A DNA stretch of 64,000 nt from Trichobilharzia szidati (Eukaryota > Platyhelminthes > Trematoda > Strigeidida > Schistosomatidae). The notes beneath the pieces are model-generated. The model made no database searches. It was given only the letters and a program-made list of their open reading frames with translations, and was not told where the DNA came from. Position 1 is the first letter of the stretch. Each line of letters starts with the position of its first letter. The stretch is taken from positions 32,114,052 through 32,178,051 of the forward strand of contig OX235274.1 in the NCBI GenBank assembly GCA_944472155.2. The letters run 5' to 3'. This document shows positions 44,131-54,654 of the stretch, piece by piece. Position numbers and translations under genes: made by a program.

Positions 44131-44954
44131 TAATAATAATTTAGTGAATCGAAATTGAGACATTTAAGTCGGAAAGATCATGTTCAGTTTAACCTTTCAG
44201 GCATATTACAAATTTTCTAAACATCTTGGCATGTTTTGTTACAAAGGTGTTACACATAATGTGTACTATTTCTTAGTATAATACTAATATCTTGTGCCCT
44301 ATTGAAGAGATATACCAAGAGATAAAACGCAGAGTATCAAAAATGAGATGGAAAAGTTATTTTTTGTGGGGTATTTATTATTCATTGGGGATGAAAAAAA
44401 GGAGGCCACCTATTGCTGGGTAAACACAGAAAATAACTTTGGTGAAGTATGAGAAAGGTAGATTTTGTTATTTCTAGACTATTTACTAAACATTTTTTTT
44501 GACCTCAACTCTTTGGTTATGTGCACAGTAGGGGAAATTGCAGTTTTTTCTTCTTGCTGCATATATGCAGCATTCCTATTTTACAAACTTATTTGTGAAG
44601 CTTGGCATGACAATAAGAAGTAACAGCAATCTGACACATGCGCAGTGTATTGACTGCCCACATTCCGAGCATTCTGACCACACACATATTTAAAGAAAAC
44701 CGTATGGGTTAAATTATCAGAGATAAAGGGTAAACAAAATAATGTCAGCATATAAATAACCTTTAATTTTACAAACTGGATTAACATGAGAGTTTCGAGA
44801 GAATTTATAAAATGCATATTTTATGATTAAGACTTTTCAGCGTATTTTGTAAATCAGTTTGGAAGTGGTTTGTCACTGTGATACGCTTTGAGAGATTTTG
44901 GTGTTTGAATACATAATTTCAAGGTCAATGGAGTCAAATAGTTTGTTTTCAAGT
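44131..44954. other. No gene seen
   Basis: AT-rich; the small frame at 44581-44817 (minus) has no motif. No repeat recognised. Confidence 0.4.
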
Positions 44955-45210
44955 GTGATTCCAAACTGACTTCAGGTATAGAACCAATTGGAAACCGAGA
45001 TGAGAGTACTGGACAGCTGTTTCGTCCTAGTATTGGACTCTTCATCAGTTCCAACTTATGATCTCACTAGGTACCGAACTCAAGACTTTCAGGTTACAAG
45101 ATATGAGCTGGCACGTGGAATCCAATGGTCCATGAATTCTGATTTCTGTCGATTTGGGATATATGACGTGACTGCCAGCTAATCCCATCGGCGGGCAACT
45201 GTCCTAATTT
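44955..45210 (-). mobile_element. SINE-C, minus copy
   Basis: Hammerhead on the minus strand: stem I AACTG/CAGTA partly, core ATGAAGA, stem II GTCC...GGAC, GAAACAGCTGTC intact. The B box is weak. C3 replaced by A. Confidence 0.78.
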
Positions 45211-45659
45211 GATTTCCTGTTTCAGTCACTTTAAAATGTATTCTTTACTCTTTAACTTGGAGATACCACTATGCCTTACTTATGCAAATGTAAGAAACTG
45301 AACAAACGACTTCATGATAACAAACATTTAACTCCATTCCTGATTACGGTGTAGTTTTGTTGTTGCGCTTGAAAATGTCGTCCGAACTACATGTGTTGGC
45401 ATCATAGGAGGCACTTCAATTAATCAAGTAATCATAAATTGTCACATCATCGAATCCTAAGGAATAACAACTTGCTTTTCGATAAAATCCATGATAATTT
45501 AAAGTCTTAAATGAAAGCCTACCATCTTCCAGAATACCAACTCCCGGTGAACATCAAACCAAGCGAAGTCACCCGCATGAAGCTCAGAAGCTCAATATCT
45601 TTAAAGTAATCAAGTACTTCATACATTTATTGCCGTTTATGAATTTGAATAATGCAAGA
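45211..45659. other. No gene seen
   Basis: No recognised element. Confidence 0.35.
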
Positions 45660-46548
45660 ACAACAGTGGTTCGGGAAGAATAAAATGGTACTATCATTGT
45701 TTATTTCGTTGGCTCCTCATCAGCCGCCTACAGCCCCAAGACATTATTAAGTTTATGTATAGAAACAATTTTAACATACTGTCACAGAGATTTCAAGTTC
45801 AAACCAGAAATCAATGTTTGCATGCAATGGTAATAATAATAATCACTTTATTCCAAACAATAACAAGCCTACAGAATGTAATTTTCAGCGTTGCGCAATC
45901 AAATGAAAGAGAGAATGAAAATATCCAGTTACCAGGGTAAGGAAAGACTGATAACTGCTTCTTTCTGAGCGTATAAATCGGGTTTCAGGCGCCTGATGGA
46001 GATTGTTTCGGCAAACTTGAGAAGAATTGAGCTCTACTGTCTATTGATAATTTTGAGTGACCTTGCGATGTCCACCTCATGACCCATGTCAAGGAGATGC
46101 TTGCCAATGGCACTATTGAAATCATTTGTTCCCTTGAGACTTAGGCTTTTCGGTACATGTTCAGAAAATCGAAGGTATGTCCATCTATCTGTTCTCCTAA
46201 TGTAACTAATTCCGAAAATACATGTAAGTTTGTAGATAAAGTTGGAGTTATCATGAGAAGAATGTCTGTCGACGTTTGATTACACTAAAGAGCATGTTGT
46301 CCGATAAATGGGAACCAACTTAGCAGTAGGATAGGCTCTGATTAGTGACTTATACAATTTTCTGTTGACTATTACTGAAATATTTTCACATTTAAAATTG
46401 AGTTGAATGAAGTTAGGCTCTTTCCCCACTGTGATTTGCTTGGCATTACAGCCTACACATCTTCCGTATTTGTCAGGGAACCTCTGAGGGTAACCGTTGT
46501 TCTTTAACATATTTTCGAGATCCATACATTCTTCCTCTAACTTCTCTG
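45660..46548 (-). mobile_element. PLE-A relic, left arm of an inverted pair
   Basis: The minus strand from 46548 reads STEKLEEECMDLENML, NGYPQRFPDKYGR, KQITVGKEPNFIQL, AYPTAKLVPIYRTTCSL, then a frameshift, a scrambled GIY-YIG domain, the 3' UTR and a terminal repeat with hammerhead at 45675-45730. A CR1-like 3' tail (GCTGAAAATTACATTCTGTA..GGAATAAAG, then ATTATTATTATT) is embedded at about 45833-45900. Confidence 0.87.
45675..45731 (-). ncRNA. Hammerhead ribozyme in PLE-A terminal repeat, minus copy
   Basis: CTGATGA on minus at 45717-45723, GAAA at 45704-45707, stem III starting ATAAA...TTTAT, cut predicted after ATT (45679-45681). The core is fully intact. Stem I is weaker than in the other copies (GGCGG against CTTCC). 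Stem II again has only one firm pair. Confidence 0.68.
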
Positions 46549-47369
46549 TAGAGCATATTCGCCTGGACGGAAAGTTTCACTTCCTCGACATTGCCATGGA
46601 ACGCCTAGAAGACGGTAGGCTTCAAAAGTCAATTTATCGAAAGCCTACATGGAAAGGACAATACTTACATTTCAGTAGCTTTCGATCAAATAGCTTTAAA
46701 CGCGGTTTAGTCGAGACTCTGTACTATAGAGCGAGAAGAATATGCTTTATAGAGAAATTAGAGGAAGAATTTGAGTTTCTTGAAAAGACATTGAAGAGAA
46801 ATGGGTACCCTCAAAGGTTCATCAACAAGTATGGAAGATCGAAAGTCAAAAATGTAAAACAAATCACAGTGGAAAAAAAGCCAATCTACTTTCAGCTTGA
46901 TTATAAAGGTGAAAACATTACAGCAATGATCAACAGAAGGCTGAGTACATCACTAGCTATAGCCTACCCCGCAGCTAAGCTCGTTGCCGTCTATCGAACA
47001 ACTTGCTCTTTGGTGCAATCAAAAATCGATAGATATCCTTCTTATGTGAACTCTGACTGTATATACAAATTTACATGTATCTGCGGGAGCAGTTACATTG
47101 GAAGGACAGAAATAAGGGCATATCTAAGATTTTCTGAACAGGTACCAGAAAGCTTACGTCTAAAGAGAACAAATTCTTTAAACAGTGCCATTGCCAGGCA
47201 TCTCCTCGACAAGGGTCATGAGTTGGAAATCGAGAAATCCTTTAAAATTATCAATAGACAAAGGAGCTCCATTCTCCTCAAGTTTGCCGAAGCAATTTCT
47301 ATCAAACGCTTCAAACCAGATTTATGTGTTCAGAAAGAAGCAGTTATTAATCTTTCCTTGCCTTGGTAA
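46497..47369 (+). pseudogene. Penelope-like ORF (PLE-A), RT thumb plus GIY-YIG endonuclease
   Basis: Longest open frame in the window (290 codons); real PLE sequence begins at about residue 19 (position 46549), after the inverted left arm. Residues 26-50 hold FHFLDIAMERLEDG and SIYRKPTWKGQ, the block after the catalytic YxDD of Penelope RTs; residues 102-112 NGYPQRFINKY; residues 162-172 LVAVYRTTCSL. Residues 189-203 hold the GIY-YIG motif as IYKFTCICGSSYIGR, with cysteines at 194 and 196. Residues 263-277 FAEAISIKRFKPDLC carry the conserved Glu. The RT palm with YxDD is missing, so this 5'-truncated copy cannot have moved by itself, although its endonuclease part is strikingly intact. The frame ends at TGG TAA. 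Confidence 0.93.
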
Positions 47370-47830
47370 CTGAATGTCTTTATTCTCTCATCTGATTACG
47401 AATTCTTTGTCTTTAACCTGACCCCTCTTTTTATAATCTGTAATATTGCTTGTCTCTTGTTTCTACGACGTGATTTGAACTCAGTACATCGTTACCAAAT
47501 TTATTAGTTACTCATCATCTTACTCACCTCTCGTCTTTATTACGTAATTCCTTTACCATTGTATGCATACATTTATTTTGACTTGAACTACCTGTGTAAA
47601 AATTATATAAGCACAATTTTCTGAACATTTTTCACTAATTGTGGAACTTTCTGTCAACTGACAACATGTAAAATTTGCAAGTATGTTAAAACTTTCCTGT
47701 ACGTAAACCTCACAATTTATTTAGGCCGTAAGCAGCTGATGAGGAACCGACGAAATAAATGATGGTACCATATTATTCTGCACAAACCACTGTTGTTCTT
47801 GCTTTATTTAAATTCATCAAGGGGAATAAA
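46549..47830 (+). mobile_element. PLE-A, right arm of the inverted pair, with 3' terminal repeat
   Basis: ORF to 47369, then about 350 bp of 3' non-coding DNA and a hammerhead terminal repeat ending near TTCATCAAGGGG. It lies head-to-head with 45660-46548; the arms overlap in content from the KLEEE region to the hammerhead, so together they form a large imperfect palindrome. Confidence 0.9.
47730..47783 (+). ncRNA. Hammerhead ribozyme in PLE-A terminal repeat
   Basis: GCAG (47732-47735) pairs with CTGC (47778-47781) as stem I; core CTGATGA 47736-47742; GAAA 47752-47755; stem III ATAA/TTAT plus ATGG/CCAT around a GGTACC palindrome; cleavage triplet ATT at 47775-47777. All invariant core bases are present. 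Stem II is 9 nt (GGAACCGAC) with one clear pair. Best PLE-A candidate in the window. Confidence 0.75.
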
Positions 47831-47839
47831 TGCATGATG

Positions 47840-48060
47840 AAATGTAAGTATTGTCTATTCCATGTCGGCTTTCGGTGAATTAACCTCTAGAGACTTCAGT
47901 CTTCTAGGCATTATTTCTGTATATAGACTTAATAGTATCTTTAGGCTGTAAGCAGATGATGAGAAGTCAAGGAAATAAACAGTGATGGCGCCACTTTACT
48001 CTGTACAAACCATTGTTGTTCTTGCTTTATTCAAAGTAATCAGGTGTTTGTAGATATCAC
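47840..48060 (+). mobile_element. Second PLE-A terminal repeat, in tandem
   Basis: TTAGGCTGTAAGCAG and ACAAACCATTGTTGTTCTTG repeat the terminus that ends at 47830, about 215 bp further on. Its hammerhead (47946-48003) has core ATGATGA (C3 to A) and ACT for the cleavage triplet ATT, so it is decayed, while stem I AGCAG/CTGT is still pairable. Confidence 0.78.
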
Positions 48061-48179
48061 TATGAAGCTTCTTTGCGACAAGAAAGTTCATCGAACGCTA
48101 CCACTACACTTCTTACAATCAAAGCAAAAAAAACAATCAATGAGATCAGTCTAATCGATAAGGCAGTTTTGAAAAGACT

Positions 48180-49715
48180 AGAAATGATAGCTCTACCCAC
48201 AATTAAATCAGAAATCTGCATACATTATTGTTGATGATAAGTTTGTCTTGATTAAAAGAAATGATTTAGAATATATCTAGAAATTAACCAACAACACATT
48301 TGAAGATATCGAATTCCCAAGGGAAGAAAAAGGACACAGATTACAAAATTCCTTTCTTAGATGTTTTTTTAGTCAAGAGAATAAAGACAGGAAATCTAGG
48401 AACACAAATATACAGGAAATGAACACACGCACAGATCAAATACTCAACTATAACGGCAATAATCCAATGGCTCACAAAAGAAACTGTCTGGAAACATTTT
48501 TCACAAGAGCACTGCAGTGCTGAAGAGAATAGAGAAGAAATATTCACTGACTGTCTTCAAGCAGAATGAATACCCATACAATTTCATCAGAAAATGTTTA
48601 AGCTCAAATCAAACTAGCAGGGAGAAACCATCATCAAAAACCACAAGAAAAATGATTCTGCCATATATATGTAAAGAATATTTCTGAAATAACGGCTAGA
48701 ATACCTTCTGAAATAGACATAGCACACAAACTAACACAATCAATGCATTCGCTACTACGCAGAGCGAAAGATACAACAGTGAAAGAAGACAAGACCAGCA
48801 ACATCTACAAAATAAATTTTATGAACTGTGAGAAACACTGTATTGGTCAAAGTAGGCTTCGTCTCCGGGTTGAAGAACATGAACTGGCTGTGAAAAGATA
48901 TGGCGTGCATTCTTTCATCATATCGACGCATGTAGATAACTACAGACACTAATCTGACTGAGAAAATGTAGAAATTTTCAACTTATGAAAACAATGAAAA
49001 TGCCAGGGAATTTCTAGAAGCCTTTACTGTATTCTGAAAAATTACTGTAGATCAAATTCACTAACTAATAAAGAATGCGCCACATTACAGAAAAAGTCAA
49101 ATTCCAAGTCAATAAAGAAGATCAATACTGATGCACACTAACAAACCAATCACAACAAAGATTGTCAGGAAATACAGTTATATCACTCATGGAGAATCCA
49201 AATAAATCCACTTTAAGTAAACTGGTGGATGGTAACTGGCATTGGGGTCGATTATGATTGTTTCTTCCTATTCGAGACTCGTCACCATGACTCCTCAGTT
49301 AGTCATGGTGTTCCCCCTGGGTGGCTGTCGTGGCCCAAGTCACTTAGGGGATAAGGCCTTCGCCTTCGAAACTATGGGTACTGGGCTCGAACCCCAGTGG
49401 GAACACCATCGGGTTGGCGAGTCCCGAGTGGGACGAAATGCGCATCCTGGGTTCTACTACTAGTCGTCATCTACCGATTTACTTTGAGTTTAATAGTCAG
49501 ACATCGTCGAAGCATCTGTAAAGAAGCCGACATGTCAACCTGAGGCCGACCGCTTCAGTCAAATCAATCAACAGGAAAGCTGAATTGAATTAAATTCCCT
49601 TCAAATTGAAGTTTGCGCTGAAGTGATGTTGTCTAGAAGGGCAATAAATGCTTCGCAACTAAAACAGCCGGCTCAAAATCATCCACTTGAGCTACAAATC
49701 TTCCCTATTGAACAT
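48180..49715 (+). mobile_element. PLE-C relic interrupted by SM-alpha
   Basis: Plus strand: KIPFLDVFLVKRIKTGNLGT-like with frame breaks at about 48340-48400, YPYNFIRKC, then SMHSLLRRAKDTTVKEDKTS and NIYKINFMNCEKHCIGQS (GIY-YIG with both Cys positions altered) and RLRVEEHELAVKRYGVHS. The 3' end (CCACTTGAGCTACAAATCTT) is at 49600-49715, separated by an SM-alpha pair at 49207-49598. Sister of 58900-60030. Its ribozyme region (49622-49670) is decayed. Confidence 0.83.
49207..49600 (+). mobile_element. SM-alpha inverted pair inside PLE-C
   Basis: Minus arm about 49210-49310, plus arm 49311-49498 with A box GTGGCCCAAGTCACTTAGGG, B box GGGCTCGAACCCC and hammerhead TTGGCGA / GTCCCGAGTGGGAC / GAAATGCGCATC, followed by the start of a further unit (49500-49598). 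Stem II and GAAA are intact but C3 and A6 are replaced. Confidence 0.83.
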
Positions 49716-50334
49716 GAATCAATTTAACCTAATAAAAACAGCTAATCAAAAAGAGAGAGAGAAATAATTACAAAGAGGGAAGTGAAAATGTGACTGACTG
49801 ATAAAAAGGTATAAGAGGAAATGTCCTGGATTTTATATGCTTTTCATTGGGTCTTTGTTCTTTGACGAAAAAGAGAAAGAAAGAAACAATGAAGTTCTCC
49901 CGAACAATGATTGCATCATACTATACAATTCATCACACGTCTTTGTACTAACATGACAATGAGAAAGATGGGATGAATGAAAATTTCTCACAAGTTATGT
50001 AATTTAGAATTGATGCAGCTGTGCTGTTCTCAGTTTACAGATTGTTGTGAACTGACAGTGCATATTACTGATCAACATCAGTAATTAGATCCTGTTGAAA
50101 GTATATAAAAAAGATGGTCGTTTGATTTACTTCTTCCCTTGCTGTAATATTGCTTCTGAAATTCTGAATTCATGAACTTTTGTTCTATATATAGTGGCAC
50201 TATTACGCTTGAAAACTGTCTAATTCCAAATATCAGATTCACATTAAATGGTTAAACAGACAAAGTAGTCAGAAGCTTTAGTTCAGTTATATCTTTCAAG
50301 TGATTAGGACATATATGTGCACATGACGTAATTT
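49716..50334. other. No gene seen
   Basis: AT-rich; no element recognised. Confidence 0.4.
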
Positions 50335-50645
50335 GGTATATGGTGACTGGCAGTGGAATCCATGATGTGCATTTCGTCCCGTTTGGGACTTGTCATCGGG
50401 ATGTACTTACATTCCCCGATGTATGACGGTGAAAACACCGGGGGATGCAGACGCGTCCAGATGACGACTCCTAAATGCAACGAAATTAACATCATGGATT
50501 CTACTGCTAGTCATTATCCAGCAAATTACTTCAAGTTAATCCTCAGATATCGTCGGAGCACCCACACAAGGAGTCGACATGTCAACAGGGGCCGAATATT
50601 TCGGTCTAATCAAACAACTGGAAAATCAAGACTGAATACAGAAAA
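50335..50645. mobile_element. SM-alpha inverted pair, two facing hammerheads
   Basis: Minus hammerhead at about 50340-50420 (core ATGACAA, stem II GTCCCAAACGGGAC, GAAA) and plus hammerhead at about 50445-50515 (core ATGACGA, CTCCTAAATGCAAC, GAAA). They are followed by the 5' segment of the next unit to 50645. Between the arms only about 25 bp remain, so the tRNA-like heads are lost. Confidence 0.8.
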
Positions 50646-51177
50646 TATATGATATTTGTATACCTTATAAAGATTTTATACATTTCCTTGTTTTCAGAAC
50701 GCAGTATAAGAATACACATATAGAAAGCCATTAGATAGCAAAGAAAAAACTGATTCTAGGCATTCAGTGAAAGCTTGAGTCAATAGTTTTACTTAGTTTC
50801 ATGTTGACAGCTTCGTTGTCTAACTATTCACTATTGTTGGCTGGAAACTCATGAATATATATAAAACAATTAGTCTGTTTTATAAATTTGGATATTATTA
50901 TTTAAGGAAGGCGATTATCTGAAAAATGTGATGTGATGTATTTGCGCAATACATTTTAAACAACAATCTAATCACACATTTACTTGTCGTCTATATCTGA
51001 ACATCTAATCGATATGAAGCCACAAGACTAATGTGAAAACAGCTTTTAAGGTCATCTATAAAAGTGGTCAAGGGCGTTTGCTGAAATACGCTGAGGCTAC
51101 AGCTATTCATCAACTTTAGCACCCCCTCCCTTGTGTGTTCAAAGACAACTTAATATTACCCTAAACCTACCTTGGTA
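50646..51177. other. No gene seen
   Basis: No element recognised. Confidence 0.4.
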
Positions 51178-51680
51178 ATTATTTAATTCAATTTTACATT
51201 TTCCCGTCGATTGATTGGACCGAAGTGCTCGGTTTCAGGTTGACATGTCGGCTTCTTGTGCAGATGCTTTGACGATGTCCGGGTATGTAATTCGAAGTTA
51301 ATTGGTGGATGGTGACTAGTAGTGGAATCCAGGAGGCTCATTTCGTCCTATTCGGGGCTCGTCAACTGGATATACCTGTGAGTAATGGTGTTCCCACTGG
51401 GGTTCGAGCCTAGCGCCCACAGTTTCAAAGGCGAAAGCGTTATCCACCGAACCGCTTGGGCCACGAAAGCCACATCTTGTGCAACGGGTCTTATTAATTA
51501 TCTAATTCACTTTTAGATTCTCCCATCGATCGATTGGACCGAAGTGCTCGGTCTCAGGTTGATATGTCGGTTCCTTGTACAGATGTTTCGAAGATGTCTA
51601 GTAATGTAACTTGAAATCCCAAATAGGACAAAATTCGCATCCTGGATCCCACTGCTAGTCACCATCCACCAGTTAACTTC
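51178..51680 (-). mobile_element. SM-alpha multimer: two minus units, then a plus 3' part
   Basis: Minus unit 51178-51500 runs through the 5' segment, hammerhead (51330-51385 on minus: core TTGACGA, GCCCCGAATAGGAC, GAAA) and tRNA-like head (B box region GGGTTCGAGCC-like on plus GGGGTTCGAGCCTAG). A second minus 5' segment at 51500-51612 continues it in tandem. A plus 3' segment 51613-51680 (CCCAAATAGGACAAAATTCG) then closes an inverted junction. It shows both tandem and inverted organisation. Confidence 0.82.
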
Positions 51681-51819
51681 TAATCTTTATCTGTTTAGAT
51701 AAACAAACGTAGTGTTAATTATTCTTATAATTCCTAAATATTTTTGTCACTTTGTGTTCTTTAATTGACCTTTATTTTTGATACGAACTGACTTGACAAG
51801 TAAACGTATGATCCTTTTG

Positions 51820-51990
51820 ATTGGGCACTAGTGTTGTTCTTCGATATTACCATTCTTTTTGCCTCATATCTCTGTTTTGCATCTCGTTTTACTTTCCTCT
51901 GTTGCCTTGTGTTCTAAGTGAAGTGTGGCAACTCGAACAGCTGCACATCGGTGCAAAGTTCTATGTTGAAAGCGGTCTGTCAATCAGTCA
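51820..51990 (+). mobile_element. RTE-2 LINE 3' end
   Basis: GAAGTGTGGCAACTCGAACA, then GGTGCAAAGTTCTATGTTGA and a GTCAATCAGTCAGTCAATTA tail match the termini at 27.9 and 41.9 kb. Repeat D follows directly. Confidence 0.72.
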
Positions 51991-51991
51991 G

Positions 51992-52195
51992 TCAATTAGT
52001 GTAATGTGTCTAGTCCTACGTTTTGTGCAGACTGAATTCTACCAATCACATCTGCAATGTGGCCAGCATTCTAGGTGGCTTTCCATCACGATGCACTTTG
52101 AGTAGTTGAGTCATTTCAAGGCTGCTACAGGAAACCTAGATATCCAAGACTTCCTGTGGCCGATTGCCTCCAACCATCTAATTTCAAATATGTTA
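51992..52195 (-). repeat. Repeat D copy
   Basis: GTGTAATGTGTCTAGTCC to CCAACCATCTAATTTC; internally deleted in the tRNA-like part compared with 20575-20960. Confidence 0.72.
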
Positions 52196-52254
52196 TCAGA
52201 TTGTCTTCTTTGAAATGCGTATTGCACAAATACATCACATAAGATTTTTCAGAT

Positions 52255-53215
52255 AATAATTTGCTTTATTCCAAAACAGTACTTGTGATACAGAATGGAA
52301 TTCTCAGCATTTTACTACAGTATTGCATCCAGTTAGTACATTATCAATAAATAAAATTTTACATAGATTAGAGTAATCTCAGTTCATTATGACAACAACA
52401 TATTAGCATGTCGGTAGCAAAGTCAAAGTTGAACAGTGTTTGAAGATGTTAGAAAAGTAGGTGCTGTCATAATTATTGGCGTAAGCGGAAGAAAGAAACA
52501 AAGCGGCACATAACGGAAAAAAGGAGAAAAGAGAGAGAAAAGGAAAAGAAAAAAGAAAACGTTGGAAAGACAAGATCTAGTTGTTCTACTGACTATTTAA
52601 TGAATTATAGGTATCACGCCTAATGCTTTCTTTATCACACAGAACACGAGCTAAGTAGGGTATGGTTGAGCTTTTATACTTGCTAGTGCGAGCATATAGT
52701 TTTCTGTATAGTCTTCTGTTTTTGCGTGATGAGATGCAAGGGGAGAGTTGTGAATGAAGAGGGTGGTATGAGTTAGTTAAAATGGATTTGGCCCATTTTT
52801 CACATGGGTCCAAGTGCGTGTCAACCAGAATATTAACAAGCTGGTTAAGTGACACGTTGCTTACCCTGCTGACAACCTTAAACCTCCTGCGTAATATGTT
52901 ATAGTCTTTCTTCAGTAGCCCGGGAAAAACTAAGGGGGAACAATAGAGAATAATAGGCAGAGTGCGAGAGTTAACGAATTGTAGGAGTAAGGGTTGGGTT
53001 ATACCAGAATGTTTTAACTTCTTGATGCAGATGGCAAGACGGAATATTTTCTTGGAAATCGCCATGATATGAGACGGCCAGGAGAGATCAGCAGATAGAA
53101 TGACACCTAGGTATTTGATTTCCGACTTAGTTTCTACTTCAGTGCCATCTATGCTGCACACCTCGTGAGAGCCAACCAGTTTATTTAGGTCGGATTTATG
53201 CCTAAATAATCTCCG
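52255..53215 (-). pseudogene. CR1-like LINE, best preserved 3' part
   Basis: Minus strand 53161-52586 is open for 191 codons: CSIDGTEVETKSEIKYLGVI, WPSHIMAISKKIFRLAIC, FVNSRTLPIILYCSPLVFPG, KKDYNILRRRFKVVSRVSN, SKYKSSTIPYLARVLCDKE and a final NSLNSQ. This is the C-terminal region after RT motif C in CR1-type ORF2. The copy extends upstream to 53215 in a broken frame. The 3' UTR ends in GGAATAAAGCAAATTATTAT (sense) at 52255. No catalytic motif is retained. Confidence 0.92.
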
Positions 53216-53949
53216 TCTTCTAATAACAACACACTATCCAAATACATGAATATGCATTAATCTTAAAATATGTTAATTAGGCATAGCTTGATAAATTTAT
53301 TTTTATTGCAAATGTGTCTATTGTGATCATCAAATCGTATTTTTTTCTTGAGTATGTGAGTATCACAACATTTGGATACCTGTGAATTATGTCAGGTGTT
53401 ATGCATTATTACCTCTCTCCATGTGTTGTTAAGTTTCTCTCTCCTTATGAAACAGTCCATATCTCAAACGATTGATGCATGGGACACTTCACGACTTTAC
53501 AACTCACCTCTATTCTCCTCATCGTTTATTCATTCTTTCTCCAAAATGACAAAGAATACACCTAAAGAATCAACAACATTGTGGTCAGTCCCCTCTTTTC
53601 TTTCTTTCTTTCTTAATATGTCCAATAAACAGAACTGTTGTTGCACACGATAAATGAAGGTTATACAGCCTGGTTTGTTTAGTTGTGTTTAAAGCAAAGG
53701 AAATAGTGCACTTTAAAGAAGACATTATGATTTCATAGATAAATGAAATCTGCTATCACCTGCACACTACACCAAATGTGGTGTTGACACGTGACGACCA
53801 AAACGTTTAAATTTAACCTTTTGATGATGTAAAGTACATCTCTGTAAGTACATCACAAGCAATCATAACAAGATATTGTGAAAAGTATTTGAATATATAT
53901 ATATATATAATTTGCATAATTACACTTTAGGCATAAATTACTGATAATT
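53216..53949. other. No supported gene; AT microsatellite
   Basis: (AT)n at about 53893-53912. A 93-codon plus frame at 53372-53653 has no homology signal that I recognise. A GTGACGACCAAAACGTTT phrase near 53785 was considered for a ribozyme and rejected. Confidence 0.4.
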
Positions 53950-54540
53950 TTAGATTGCTTCGATGTTTGACCATGGATTGATATCAGTTAGGGAATCGAC
54001 TGAAAACCAAGGAGGAATACCAGATAGCTGTCTCGTCCTATTTTGAGACTGTTCAGTGGTACCGCACCCATGTCCTTTGAGTTACAAGGAGAGCTAGTTG
54101 AACATTCGCCCACTTGCACCAGAATCCAGCTGACCATCAGTTGTAAATTCTGTCACTTCGCTATGTATAGCGTCACTGCCAGTCAATGTTACTGACGAGT
54201 ATTTGTCCTCATAACTGACCTGATGGACACTACTAGTAGCTACTTCCCACAAGAACTTCCGGAAATTCCATCGAACAAGTCGGGTGTGAGGAATAAATAC
54301 TCCTGATGACAATGACTGGGAATGACACTAAAAATCACGAGTGGCAGAAGTTAAAATCCACAGGTCATTGTATTCCATCCCAGCCGCTGAATACTCAGAG
54401 TTCGAATCGTAACATGGAGGTCGTGGGCTCGATCCCCCGGTTATATCACCGACGTGTGCTGATGAGGAGTCTAAAAGTAGGACGAAGCGGCTGCCCAGTA
54501 CTCCACTGACACCAATCAAATCTCTACAAATTATCTCTTG
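53950..54540. mobile_element. SINE-C inverted dimer, old
   Basis: The minus copy (53965-54265) has a hammerhead whose stem I is TACCA/TGGTA on the minus strand, different in sequence from the usual TACTG/CAGTA yet fully paired, with core CTGAACA. The plus copy (54266-54540) has B box GGGCTCGATCCCC and core CTGATGA intact at 54459-54465, GAAG for GAAA and GCC for the cleavage triplet GTC. Arms are diverged, so the dimer is old. Confidence 0.8.
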
Positions 54541-54654
54541 AAAACTTAGATTAGTATGATCTACCCATCACTTGAGGCACCTAGCTGGAAAACAAACAAC
54601 ACGAATTAGCAAGTGTTATTTGCTGAAATTAAATAATTTTTTTAACTGCTGGAT
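54541..54654. other. Unassigned spacer
   Basis: Nothing recognised. Confidence 0.3.

Noticed and set aside
53372..53653. 93-codon plus-strand frame with a hydrophobic start
   Set aside because: Checked as a possible tetraspanin exon; no cysteine pattern and no acceptor or donor at its edges.
53760..53815. ATCACCTGCACACTACACC...GTGACGACCAAAACG as a hammerhead
   Set aside because: No CUGANGA box in position and the GAAA box is CAAAA; only a local hairpin remains.
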